A stretch of 64,000 bases of DNA, taken from assembly GCF_040932035.1 (NCBI RefSeq), contig NZ_JBFRBB010000002.1:186001-250000 (forward strand). The letters are read 5' to 3'. The stretch is from Hoeflea_A sp040932035 (GTDB taxonomy: Bacteria > Pseudomonadota > Alphaproteobacteria > Rhizobiales > Rhizobiaceae). Both the position numbers and the translations under genes were made by a program. The notes below the pieces were generated by a model. The model saw nothing but the letters and a program-made list of their open reading frames with translations. It searched no databases and was not told the DNA's origin. Positions 1-7,431 of the stretch are shown in pieces (the stretch's first letter is position 1; every line of letters begins with the position of its first letter).

Positions 1-337
1 CCAAACGCGGCATCAGCCATTTCATCGCAAATGTCGGCTCACAGCTTATGGAAATCGACCCTTCCTGCTGTTGCCGCAGATCCTCGGCTGCCAGCGATAT
101 CTGGTCCAGCGCGGGTGTAACCTGTTCAAGAAACTTCCGGCCTGTTTCGGTTAGTTCGACACCGCGCGCAACCACCTTGAACAACTGGACACCAAGCTGC
201 TGTTCAAGCCCGCGCACATGACGGCTGACGGCGGCATGAGTGACGTTCAGTTCCTCAGCGGCGCCAGTGAAACTCTGGCGGCGTCCCGCCGCCTCGAACG
301 CACGTACCGCGTTCAGCTTGGGCAAATAGCGTGGCAT
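1..337 (-). CDS. LysR-family transcriptional regulator, GcvA/AmpR type (3' part outside window)
   Basis: The reverse strand from an ATG at 337 encodes MPRYLPKLNAVRAFEAAGRQ, then the helix-turn-helix of a LysR regulator (AAEELNVTHAAVSRHVRGLE) and the wing LFKVVARGVELTETGRKFL. The opening phrase is typical of the GcvA/AmpR subgroup. Only about 112 residues are present because the window edge cuts the ligand-binding domain. It is divergent from the small DUF1127 gene at 442, an arrangement I would expect for a regulator controlling its neighbour. The effector cannot be inferred. Confidence 0.88.
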   Translation of the reverse strand, partial: MPRYLPKLNAVRAFEAAGRRQSFTGAAEELNVTHAAVSRHVRGLEQQLGVQLFKVVARGVELTETGRKFLEQVTPALDQISLAAEDLRQQQEGSISISCEPTFAMKWLMPRL

Positions 338-441
338 GTGCTCATGTGACTTTTTCTAACACTACATGTCAAGTAACGGCGTTTGATTGACGGCAAATTG
401 CGACCGATACTCCGTGAAGAAAATTTTACCGGACACAAGAA

Positions 442-693
442 ATGACTATGGAAATCAAACGCCTAGAGCGGCCCTTTCGCTCGGGATCAGAGTCCCGCGC
501 GGATAAGCTGATACGCGAAATCTTAGGGGCGCTGGCTCACGCCCTCACCCGCCGGAAAAGGAAAAAGGAACTGTTGCAGCTTAACGGTCACCTGCTTCGT
601 GACATTGGTCGAACAGGAGAACTGCCCGCCTCCGTCAAGAGACCCGGAGAAGACAGGAATGAACTCGATATTGAGATCAGGCGCAAATGGTGA
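442..693 (+). CDS. DUF1127-domain small protein
   Basis: An 83-residue basic protein. Its central part (RRKRKKELLQLNGHLLRDIG) is the arginine-rich DUF1127 signature, in which a short basic helix ends in L-x-D-I-G. DUF1127 proteins are common in Rhizobiales; some have been linked to RNA turnover and to phosphate or carbon metabolism, but the role of this one is unknown. The protein is longer than the usual 45-70 residues, with extra N- and C-terminal tails. An in-frame ATG at 448 is an alternative start. The gene is divergent from the LysR regulator at 1-337, with about 104 bases between them. Confidence 0.7.
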   Translation: MTMEIKRLERPFRSGSESRADKLIREILGALAHALTRRKRKKELLQLNGHLLRDIGRTGELPASVKRPGEDRNELDIEIRRKW

Positions 694-830
694 TGAACAT
701 CGCAACCCTACGGTTTTGGATTAAACGATGCGCAACTCCAAGGGCGCCGCTTGAAAAATTGAATGGATTGGTTCCACATATGCTTTCCCGATAATCAGCA
801 CTGGTCTCGACAACACGGAGCACGTCGACA

Positions 831-1241
831 ATGCCTAAGGAACTCAAAGGAAGCTGCCTGTGCGGCCAGATCCGATACAAAATTCTCGGACCGCTGGTCG
901 GTGTTCTCAATTGCCATTGCAGCATGTGCAGGAAATCTCACGGTGCGGCTTTCAGGACCAGGGCGGCTGTCAAAAGAGCCGATTTTCAATATCTTGAAGG
1001 TGAAAACCTGCTGACGCGGTATCAGTCGTCACCGGGTGAACATCGGACATTCTGCTCCGTTTGCGGCGCCAACATTGTTACCGAGTTCGATGCGGACCAG
1101 GAATGGCTGGGATTTGCGCTTGGTACGCTCGACGATGATCCCGGCGTAAAGCCGCAGCGCCATATATTTGTAGGCTCCAAAGCACCGTGGCACGACATCA
1201 CTGACGATTTGCCTCAATGGCAGGCAATGCCCGATAGCTGA
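831..1241 (+). CDS. GFA-family (glutathione-dependent formaldehyde-activating enzyme-like) zinc protein
   Basis: A 136-residue protein of the GFA/CENP-V fold. The zinc ligands are visible: Cys9 and Cys11 (GSCLCG), Cys28, Cys30 and Cys33 (NCHCSMCRKSHG), and Cys75 and Cys78 (FCSVCG). Family members include Gfa, which was proposed to speed S-hydroxymethyl-glutathione formation, but most have no proven substrate, so a specific reaction should not be assigned. The gene stands alone, downstream of the DUF1127 gene after 137 bases and convergent with hflX. Length and motifs are normal for the family. Confidence 0.88.
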   Translation: MPKELKGSCLCGQIRYKILGPLVGVLNCHCSMCRKSHGAAFRTRAAVKRADFQYLEGENLLTRYQSSPGEHRTFCSVCGANIVTEFDADQEWLGFALGTLDDDPGVKPQRHIFVGSKAPWHDITDDLPQWQAMPDS

Positions 1242-1305
1242 CGATCAGTGCAAGACACACGGCATTCAGGGTCAAGAGCACCCGACAATTCGACCGTGGC
1301 AACAA

Positions 1306-2709
1306 CTAACCGGCAACACGCCGACGCCGTTCGAACTCGGACATTTCATGTTCGGTAATTTCTACGTCCAGCGCAACGCTTCCGTCTTCCCGGTCTTCGC
1401 GTTCAAGTACCGACGCATGGTCGTAAAGCCAGGCCATGTGAGACATTTCATTCGCATTCAGCACGATCGTGTTGTTCAGCAGCACACCGGACAGCGTCTC
1501 CTCGATCAATTCGAGAAGCGTGTCGATACCCCTGCCCGTCACAGCCGAAACGGCGGCAACTTTCGTGTCGGTGGCAGATTGTGTCTGCAGCGCATCCACG
1601 GCGTCTTCAGGCAGAAGGTCGATCTTGTTCCATACTTCGATAATATCCGTGACGCCCGATCCCTGCTTGTTGACGCCAAGTTCGTCGAGGATGCGCAGAA
1701 CATCCGCGCAATGGGCCTGGTTGTCCGGATCCGACATATCGCGCACATGGAGAATGAGATCGGCCTCGAGCACCTCTTCCAGGGTCGCCCTGAAGGCCGC
1801 GACCAGATGCGTCGGAAGATCCGAGATAAAGCCCACAGTGTCAGACAGGATAACCATGCGGCCGTGCGGCAGCGTCATGCGGCGCAAGGTCGGATCGAGC
1901 GTTGCAAACAACATGTCTTCGGCAAGAACGTCGGCACCCGTTATCTTGTTGAACAACGTGGACTTGCCGGCATTGGTATAGCCGACCAGGGCAATGACCG
2001 GATGCGGAACCTTCTTGCGTTTGGCGCGGTGCAGATGGCGGGTACGGCGCACCTGCTCGAGTTCGCGCTCCAGCTTGACGATCTTTTCCTGCAGTATGCG
2101 GCGGTCGGCTTCGATCTGGGTTTCACCCGGGCCGCCGAGGAAACCGGCCCCGCCCCGCTGTCGCTCAAGGTGGGTCCAACTGCGCACCAGCCGGCCCCTC
2201 TGGTAGTTCAAATGGGCGAGTTCGACCTGGAGCACCCCTTCCCTTGTCGATGCTCTGCGGCCGAAAATCTCGAGGATCAGACCGGTACGGTCAATGACCT
2301 TGGTCTTCCAGGCATTTTCAAGATTACGCTGTTGAACGGGTGTCAGCGGATGATCGACAATGACCAGCCCCGCGTCGAGGCTGACAAGGAGCCCTGCAAT
2401 CTCGTCGACTTTTCCCGATCCGATCAACGTCGAAGGCCGAACGTTGTTCAGCACGACCGTACTGGCGTGGACGACATCAAGATCGATGGCTTCGGCAAGG
2501 CCCACTGCCTCGGCCAGACGGATATCACCCGGACGCGAAAGGCGTGCGATACCTTCGCCGGCATCTGATGAACCCGCGGATTTTAGAACCGGGACAAGCA
2601 CGAACGCGCGCGTGGTATCCCCGCGCCCGTCTGTGTCTGCTTCGTCGTTTCGGGTCCCGATTGCGCTCTTGGACTGGTCAGCCTTCACGGCTCGCTTCTT
2701 CGCCTTCAA
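1306..2709 (-). CDS. hflX: GTPase HflX
   Basis: Ribosome-associated GTPase that rescues or splits stalled ribosomes. The HflX N-domain carries the signature GGAGFLGGPGETQIEADRR (about residues 187-205). The G domain has G1 GYTNAGKS (243-250), G3 DTVGF and G4 NKID. The protein is 467 residues with a low-complexity N-terminal tail of about 30 residues. No ATG start is available: the frame opens with TTG at 2709 inside the end of hfq, and GTG at 2688 is the other candidate. Both overlap hfq, so translational coupling with hfq is likely. The hfq-hflX order is conserved in proteobacteria. Confidence 0.95.
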   Translation of the reverse strand: MKAKKRAVKADQSKSAIGTRNDEADTDGRGDTTRAFVLVPVLKSAGSSDAGEGIARLSRPGDIRLAEAVGLAEAIDLDVVHASTVVLNNVRPSTLIGSGKVDEIAGLLVSLDAGLVIVDHPLTPVQQRNLENAWKTKVIDRTGLILEIFGRRASTREGVLQVELAHLNYQRGRLVRSWTHLERQRGGAGFLGGPGETQIEADRRILQEKIVKLERELEQVRRTRHLHRAKRKKVPHPVIALVGYTNAGKSTLFNKITGADVLAEDMLFATLDPTLRRMTLPHGRMVILSDTVGFISDLPTHLVAAFRATLEEVLEADLILHVRDMSDPDNQAHCADVLRILDELGVNKQGSGVTDIIEVWNKIDLLPEDAVDALQTQSATDTKVAAVSAVTGRGIDTLLELIEETLSGVLLNNTIVLNANEMSHMAWLYDHASVLEREDREDGSVALDVEITEHEMSEFERRRRVAG

Positions 2710-2926
2710 ACATCTGTATAGGCTGGCCCGGCATTATCGTCGAAATCGCATGCTTGTAGACAAGTTGCGAATGGCCGTCCCGGCGCAGCAATACACAGAA
2801 ATTGTCAAAAGATGTAACTACACCCGTCAGTTTTACTCCATTAATCAGGAATATTGTGAGGGGCACCTTTTGTTTTCTGACAGTGTTGAGAAATTGGTCC
2901 TGCAAATTCTGAGAACGCTCCGCCAT
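2678..2926 (-). CDS. hfq: RNA chaperone Hfq
   Basis: An 82-residue Sm-like protein that forms a hexamer and pairs small RNAs with mRNAs. Both Sm motifs are clear: the first covers NGVKLTGVVTSFDNFCVLLR and the second is QLVYKHAISTI, with the diagnostic YKH. The N-terminus (MAERSQNLQDQFLNTVRKQK) is the usual RNA-contacting region. The short acidic C-terminal tail is typical of alphaproteobacterial Hfq. Its 3' end overlaps the start of hflX. The 199 bases upstream, up to the trkH stop, must hold its promoter; I see no clear motif there. Confidence 0.97.
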   Translation of the reverse strand: MAERSQNLQDQFLNTVRKQKVPLTIFLINGVKLTGVVTSFDNFCVLLRRDGHSQLVYKHAISTIMPGQPIQMFEGEEASREG

Positions 2927-3125
2927 TGCGCCAGTCTTCCTTGTCCTTATCGTTTTTTTCTTTTTGCACGGCTGTACCGCAACTCGATCGCGGGACTAAC
3001 ACTCCATGGCAGCAACCTGCCCTCCGAGTACACACCACTTTGTTGGTTATCAAATCGGCACCTGTTCCGCAATCTTAAAAACAGGCTTACCAACCGCAGG
3101 ATTGTATGCAATTTGTTTTAATTTA

Positions 3126-4601
3126 CTAGCGGTTGTACCAATACCGGACATTCAACACGGCGAATATGACCAGGACCTCCAACCGCCCGATGGTCATGAT
3201 CAATATGGCAAGAAAATAGGTGACCGCATGCGGCAGTGACTGAAAAGCCGGCCAGTTGCTCAAAGTCGTATCCGACGCAATAGGACGCAGCGCATCGTAA
3301 ACCGGGCTGGCATTTGAGAAAAAGGCGACAGACATGACAATGGCCGCTTCAAATCCGGTCGCAGTTAAGGCAATCAGCATCGCGCCGGTGCCCACAACAA
3401 GAATGGCGATGATAAAATAGGTCCATATTGCCTGCATGGATGGCCGGTCTATTGCCAGATCGCCAAATTTCAACCGGTCGACGCTGTTGGGATATATCAG
3501 ACGGTTGAGTTCTGCGACGGTATAAATCCACATGGCTCCGATGCGAAAGACCTTGACCCCGCCCGATGTGGAATACACACCCGCACCGACAAACACGATC
3601 GCCAGCACAACGATGCTGGGCAAAAGCGCGATTACGCCGGGCCGCGTTTCAATACCACTGGTTGCCACAAGTGAAGAAGCGGTGAAAAAGCCCTCCTGAA
3701 GCGCGGCAATCAGCGTGCCGGGTACAGGGCCGCCCGAGACATCCACTATCCTTGCCGCATAGGCGATTGTAAGCGCAACAATGAGTGCGACAACGAATTT
3801 GGCTTCGAGGTTGTTCTGGAATATGCGTTGCGGCCGCCTCAGAATCTGCCGTCGCCAGAACACACTCATCGTTCCAAGGCAAAGGCCGAGTGCCATAATC
3901 GTGGCCGCGCCACGTCCGATATTTTCCTCCAGCGGACCGGCAAACGGCAGGAAGCCCCCAGTCGCAGCTGAGATCATGCCAAGCATCACCGCTTCGAGCG
4001 GCTTGACCCCGAAAACCAGCAGGCCGAGAAAAATGACGCCTGTCATCAACGTATATTGCAACACCAGCGTATTGTATGTTTCGAGCCTGAAAAGGCTCTC
4101 GTCAGGGTTTCCCGACAGCATTCGGCTGGTGCTGCCCTGCAGTCCGCCAAAGCCGGCTGGTGCCAGCACATGGATGATGGAAGCAAGCGTCAGAAAGCCA
4201 CCGTACCATTCGGTCAGCGTGCGCCAGAACAACAAGCCTTTCGGAGCATGATCACGAACCAGAACCGATGCTCCGGAAGTGGTCAGGGCTCCAACGGCCT
4301 CGAACCAGGCGGGCATGAATGCAAGATCAGCCAGAACCATGAAGAAGATTGCGCCTATCAGCGGTGTTACTGCCCACACACCGACAAGAGCCAGATAGGT
4401 GAATGCCCGCTCCGTCTTCGCCACCCTGCCCGACAATGCGGTGATGACCGCAACCGCGATGAACGCGCCGACCGCAAAAAGCAGCAGCATATTGGTCGCG
4501 AGTTCTATTTCCGCATGCGCCACTGCGACAAGAACGGCGGGCACCAGCAGGATCAAAAGTCCCGCAACAGCCATAGTTATCAGGAAGAGCGCGCCGCCCA
4601 T
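3126..4601 (-). CDS. trkH: Trk-type potassium uptake protein, membrane subunit TrkH
   Basis: A polytopic membrane protein of about 490 residues, the K+-translocating subunit of a Trk/Ktr system. Repeated hydrophobic segments are separated by pore-loop-like stretches (TTSGASVLV, SAATGGFLPF, LVATSGIETRPG, GAGVYSTSGGVKVFRIG), each with the conserved filter-region glycine. I chose the ATG at 4601, five bases after the trkA stop, because it begins directly with the first membrane segment (MGGALFLITMAV). An upstream in-frame start at 4643 would overlap trkA. It lies directly downstream of trkA, so regulator and channel are probably co-transcribed. In relatives I know, trkA precedes hfq without trkH in between. 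Confidence 0.9.
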   Translation of the reverse strand: MGGALFLITMAVAGLLILLVPAVLVAVAHAEIELATNMLLLFAVGAFIAVAVITALSGRVAKTERAFTYLALVGVWAVTPLIGAIFFMVLADLAFMPAWFEAVGALTTSGASVLVRDHAPKGLLFWRTLTEWYGGFLTLASIIHVLAPAGFGGLQGSTSRMLSGNPDESLFRLETYNTLVLQYTLMTGVIFLGLLVFGVKPLEAVMLGMISAATGGFLPFAGPLEENIGRGAATIMALGLCLGTMSVFWRRQILRRPQRIFQNNLEAKFVVALIVALTIAYAARIVDVSGGPVPGTLIAALQEGFFTASSLVATSGIETRPGVIALLPSIVVLAIVFVGAGVYSTSGGVKVFRIGAMWIYTVAELNRLIYPNSVDRLKFGDLAIDRPSMQAIWTYFIIAILVVGTGAMLIALTATGFEAAIVMSVAFFSNASPVYDALRPIASDTTLSNWPAFQSLPHAVTYFLAILIMTIGRLEVLVIFAVLNVRYWYNR

Positions 4602-4605
4602 GCGA

Positions 4606-5982
4606 TTAAAAGAATTCCAGGCTGACGCGAAACAACTGTTCAACGTGCCGCACGGATTCCGCCTTTGCCAGCAGCACGACGCGGTCGTTTGTCTTTATTT
4701 TGCTGTCGCCGTCCGGTCGAAGAACCTTGCCGTCCCGGTAAAGTGCGCCGATGCGGATTCCATGTGGCAGATCCAGATCGCGCAGCATGGTTCCGACAAT
4801 TGGGGATGTATCAAGCGCCTGTGCCTCGATGACCTCCGCAGCACCCTGCTGGACGCTGTGAACAGCAAGGATACGTCCCCTGCGCACGTGCTGCAGAATG
4901 CGGGAGATGGTGACGGCCCTCGGATTGACGTGAGCGTCGATACCCAATGTCTTGGTAAAGTCGAGAAATGCCGGGCTGTTTATGAGAGCAAGATTCGATT
5001 TGCATCCCAATCTCTTTGCCATGACGCTGGACAGGATATTTACCTGATCGTCATTGGTCAGCGCCACCATCAGGTCCGCATCCTGAATATCGGCCTCGAC
5101 CAGGATCTGCTGATCGAGCGAGGATCCGTTCAGAACAACCGTCCGGTTCAGGTCGTCGGCAATGCTGACTGCCCTTTCCCGATGGTACTCGATAATTTTT
5201 ACCTTTGTGCGCGGCTGCCTTTCCTCGATCGTCTTGGCAACAAAAAAACCGATATTTCCGCCGCCGGATATGACGATGCGGGTGGCTTCCGGTTCTTCGT
5301 GGCCAAAGAGACCGAGGGTTCTGCGTACGTGGTTGCGGTCGCAAATGACATAGGCCAGATCGCCGGTAATGAGCTGATCAGAGGAATGTGGAACGATCAG
5401 ATGGCCATTGCGCCAGACACCGGTCACCGTCGCCGTCAAATCCGGAAACAGGTCGCTGAGCTGTTCCAGCGGCGTGTTGACCACAGGGCAGTCCTCAAGG
5501 CACTCGATGGCGACCATTGCAATCGAATCTTCCGAAAACCGCACGGCATCATTGGCGCCCGGCAGCGCGATGCGCCGCAGAACCATCTGCCCGACCTCGA
5601 TTTCCGGGGAAATGACGACGTCGATCGGCATATGTTCACGCGAAAAAAGATCCGAGTAGTGCGAGGCAAGGTAACTCTGGGCTCTGATTCTGGCGATCTT
5701 CGTTGGCACGTTGAAGAGAGAATGGGCCACCTGACAGGCAACCATGTTGACCTCATCGTATAGCGTGACCGCGATGATCATGTCGGCCTGGTCAGCACCC
5801 GCTTGGGCGAGCACCTCCGGATGGGCGCCGTGGCCGACATAGCCCCTGACATCGAGAGATTCGCGAATGGCATGAATAAGCGGCGGCGACGTGTCGATCA
5901 CCGATACGTCGTTGTCTTCGGTCGACAGTCGTTCTGCTATGCCGTAACCGACCCGCCCCGCCCCGCAGATGATGACTTTCAT
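4606..5982 (-). CDS. trkA: Trk potassium transporter NAD-binding regulatory protein TrkA
   Basis: A 458-residue cytoplasmic regulator of Trk K+ uptake. Two Rossmann RCK-N domains are visible. The first starts MKVIICGAGRVGYGIAERLS; the second begins near residue 235 with IVISGGGNIGFFVAKTIEE. Each is followed by a TrkA-C domain. Length is normal for the duplicated TrkA form. It lies between ntrX, about 85 bases upstream, and trkH downstream, and continues the ntr block seen in rhizobia. Confidence 0.96.
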   Translation of the reverse strand: MKVIICGAGRVGYGIAERLSTEDNDVSVIDTSPPLIHAIRESLDVRGYVGHGAHPEVLAQAGADQADMIIAVTLYDEVNMVACQVAHSLFNVPTKIARIRAQSYLASHYSDLFSREHMPIDVVISPEIEVGQMVLRRIALPGANDAVRFSEDSIAMVAIECLEDCPVVNTPLEQLSDLFPDLTATVTGVWRNGHLIVPHSSDQLITGDLAYVICDRNHVRRTLGLFGHEEPEATRIVISGGGNIGFFVAKTIEERQPRTKVKIIEYHRERAVSIADDLNRTVVLNGSSLDQQILVEADIQDADLMVALTNDDQVNILSSVMAKRLGCKSNLALINSPAFLDFTKTLGIDAHVNPRAVTISRILQHVRRGRILAVHSVQQGAAEVIEAQALDTSPIVGTMLRDLDLPHGIRIGALYRDGKVLRPDGDSKIKTNDRVVLLAKAESVRHVEQLFRVSLEFF

Positions 5983-6066
5983 GCCGTTCGGCCCCTAACC
6001 GCTTGTTCCATAAAGTATCCCGAATGTTACATCAGGCACTTTAAGGCCTAAGTCCCTTACCGAGTC

Positions 6067-7431
6067 TTATAGACCAAGCGTTTTCAGCTTTCTATGCAGC
6101 GCCGATCTTTCCATGCCAACGAATTCGGCCGTTTTCGAAATATTCCCGCCGAACCGGTTGATCTGAGCCACCAGATATTCACGCTCAAACAGTTCCCGCG
6201 CCTCTCTCAGCGGCAATGTCATGACATGGTTTTCGTCCTGACCGGATACGTTCGGCAGCATTTCACCGATTTCCTTGGGTAGCATATCAGCGCTGATGGC
6301 ACTGTTGCTGCTGTCGCTGCGGGTCAGAATCATCAGTCTTTCGATGTTGTTTCTGAGCTGCCGAATATTTCCCGGCCAGTCATGAGCCTGCAATACCGCC
6401 ATGGCATCATCGCCGATCGGCCGCACCTTTATGCCCACCTGCTCGCTGATCTGTTTCATGAATTGGTCGACGAGGAACGGTATATCTTCCCGCCGTTCGG
6501 CAAGCGACGGTACCCGCACCGGAACAACGGCGAGACGATGATAGAGATCCTCTCTGAAATTTCCTTCGCCGATAAGGTGTTCGAGGTTGCGCGAGGTTGA
6601 CGAAATGACGCGGATATCGACACTGACGCGTTTTGTGCCGCCGACCCTTTCGAATTGCTGGTCGACGAGGACGCGCAGGATTTTGTTCTGTGTTCCTTTG
6701 GGCATGTCGGCGATCTCGTCGAGATACAAAATGCCTCCATGAGCTTCTTCAAGCGCGCCAACCTTGCGTTCCTGACCGTTTCCGGCCTCGGTACCAAAAA
6801 GCGCAATTTCCATGCGCTCGGGCGTAATTGCCGCGGCATTAAGCGCTACGAACGGCCCGTCGGACCGGGTTGAATGGCGATGGATTAGCCGAGCGACCAG
6901 TTCCTTGCCGGAACCTGACGGCCCCAGGATCATGATCCTGCTGTTGGTAGGTGCAACCTTTTCAATCAGCTGCCTGAGCTGCGAAATGGCCACTGACGTT
7001 CCCGTAAGATCGACAGGATCGCCGGACCGCCGCTTCAACTCATCCACTTCACGTTTCAGGCTTGATGTTTCGAGCGCCCGCTCGGCGACCAGCACAAGCC
7101 TGTCAGCCTTGAACGGCTTTTCGATGAAGTCATAGGCTCCGCGCCGTATGGCCGACACCGCCGTTTCAATATTGCCGTGACCGGAGATCATCACAACAGG
7201 AAGATGCGGATGCCGCGTCTTGATCTCGTCAAGAAGGGCGAGGCCGTCAAGGGTGCTTCCCTGCAGCCAGATATCGAGAAACACCAGCCGCGGAACACGT
7301 TCCGCTATCGACTGGAGCGCACTGTCGCTGTCTCCGGCAGTGCGGGTTTCATGACCCTCATCGGACAGGATCCCGGAAACCAGTTCACGGATATCCTCTT
7401 CGTCATCGACAACAAGTATGTCAGACGCCAT
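6067..7431 (-). CDS. ntrX: Nitrogen assimilation response regulator NtrX
   Basis: A 454-residue NtrC-family response regulator paired with the kinase NtrY. The receiver domain has the acidic cluster DDEED (residues 9-13) and the phosphoacceptor Asp53. The AAA+ domain has Walker A GPSGSGKE and Walker B ILYLDEIADM. The C-terminal Fis-type helix-turn-helix is ISKTAEFVGMERSALHRKLK. The sigma-54 contact loop GAFTGA is missing: where NtrC has GHEKGAFTGA this protein reads GTEAGNGQERKVGA. Activation of sigma-54 promoters by the usual mechanism is therefore unlikely. The start overlaps the ntrY 3' end by 11 bases. Confidence 0.96.
   Translation of the reverse strand: MASDILVVDDEEDIRELVSGILSDEGHETRTAGDSDSALQSIAERVPRLVFLDIWLQGSTLDGLALLDEIKTRHPHLPVVMISGHGNIETAVSAIRRGAYDFIEKPFKADRLVLVAERALETSSLKREVDELKRRSGDPVDLTGTSVAISQLRQLIEKVAPTNSRIMILGPSGSGKELVARLIHRHSTRSDGPFVALNAAAITPERMEIALFGTEAGNGQERKVGALEEAHGGILYLDEIADMPKGTQNKILRVLVDQQFERVGGTKRVSVDIRVISSTSRNLEHLIGEGNFREDLYHRLAVVPVRVPSLAERREDIPFLVDQFMKQISEQVGIKVRPIGDDAMAVLQAHDWPGNIRQLRNNIERLMILTRSDSSNSAISADMLPKEIGEMLPNVSGQDENHVMTLPLREARELFEREYLVAQINRFGGNISKTAEFVGMERSALHRKLKTLGL

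Noticed and set aside
1348..2568. Long open frame on the plus strand opposite hflX
   Set aside because: It is a frame shadow of a certain gene. The protein has no recognisable motif and the hflX strand has clear GTPase motifs.
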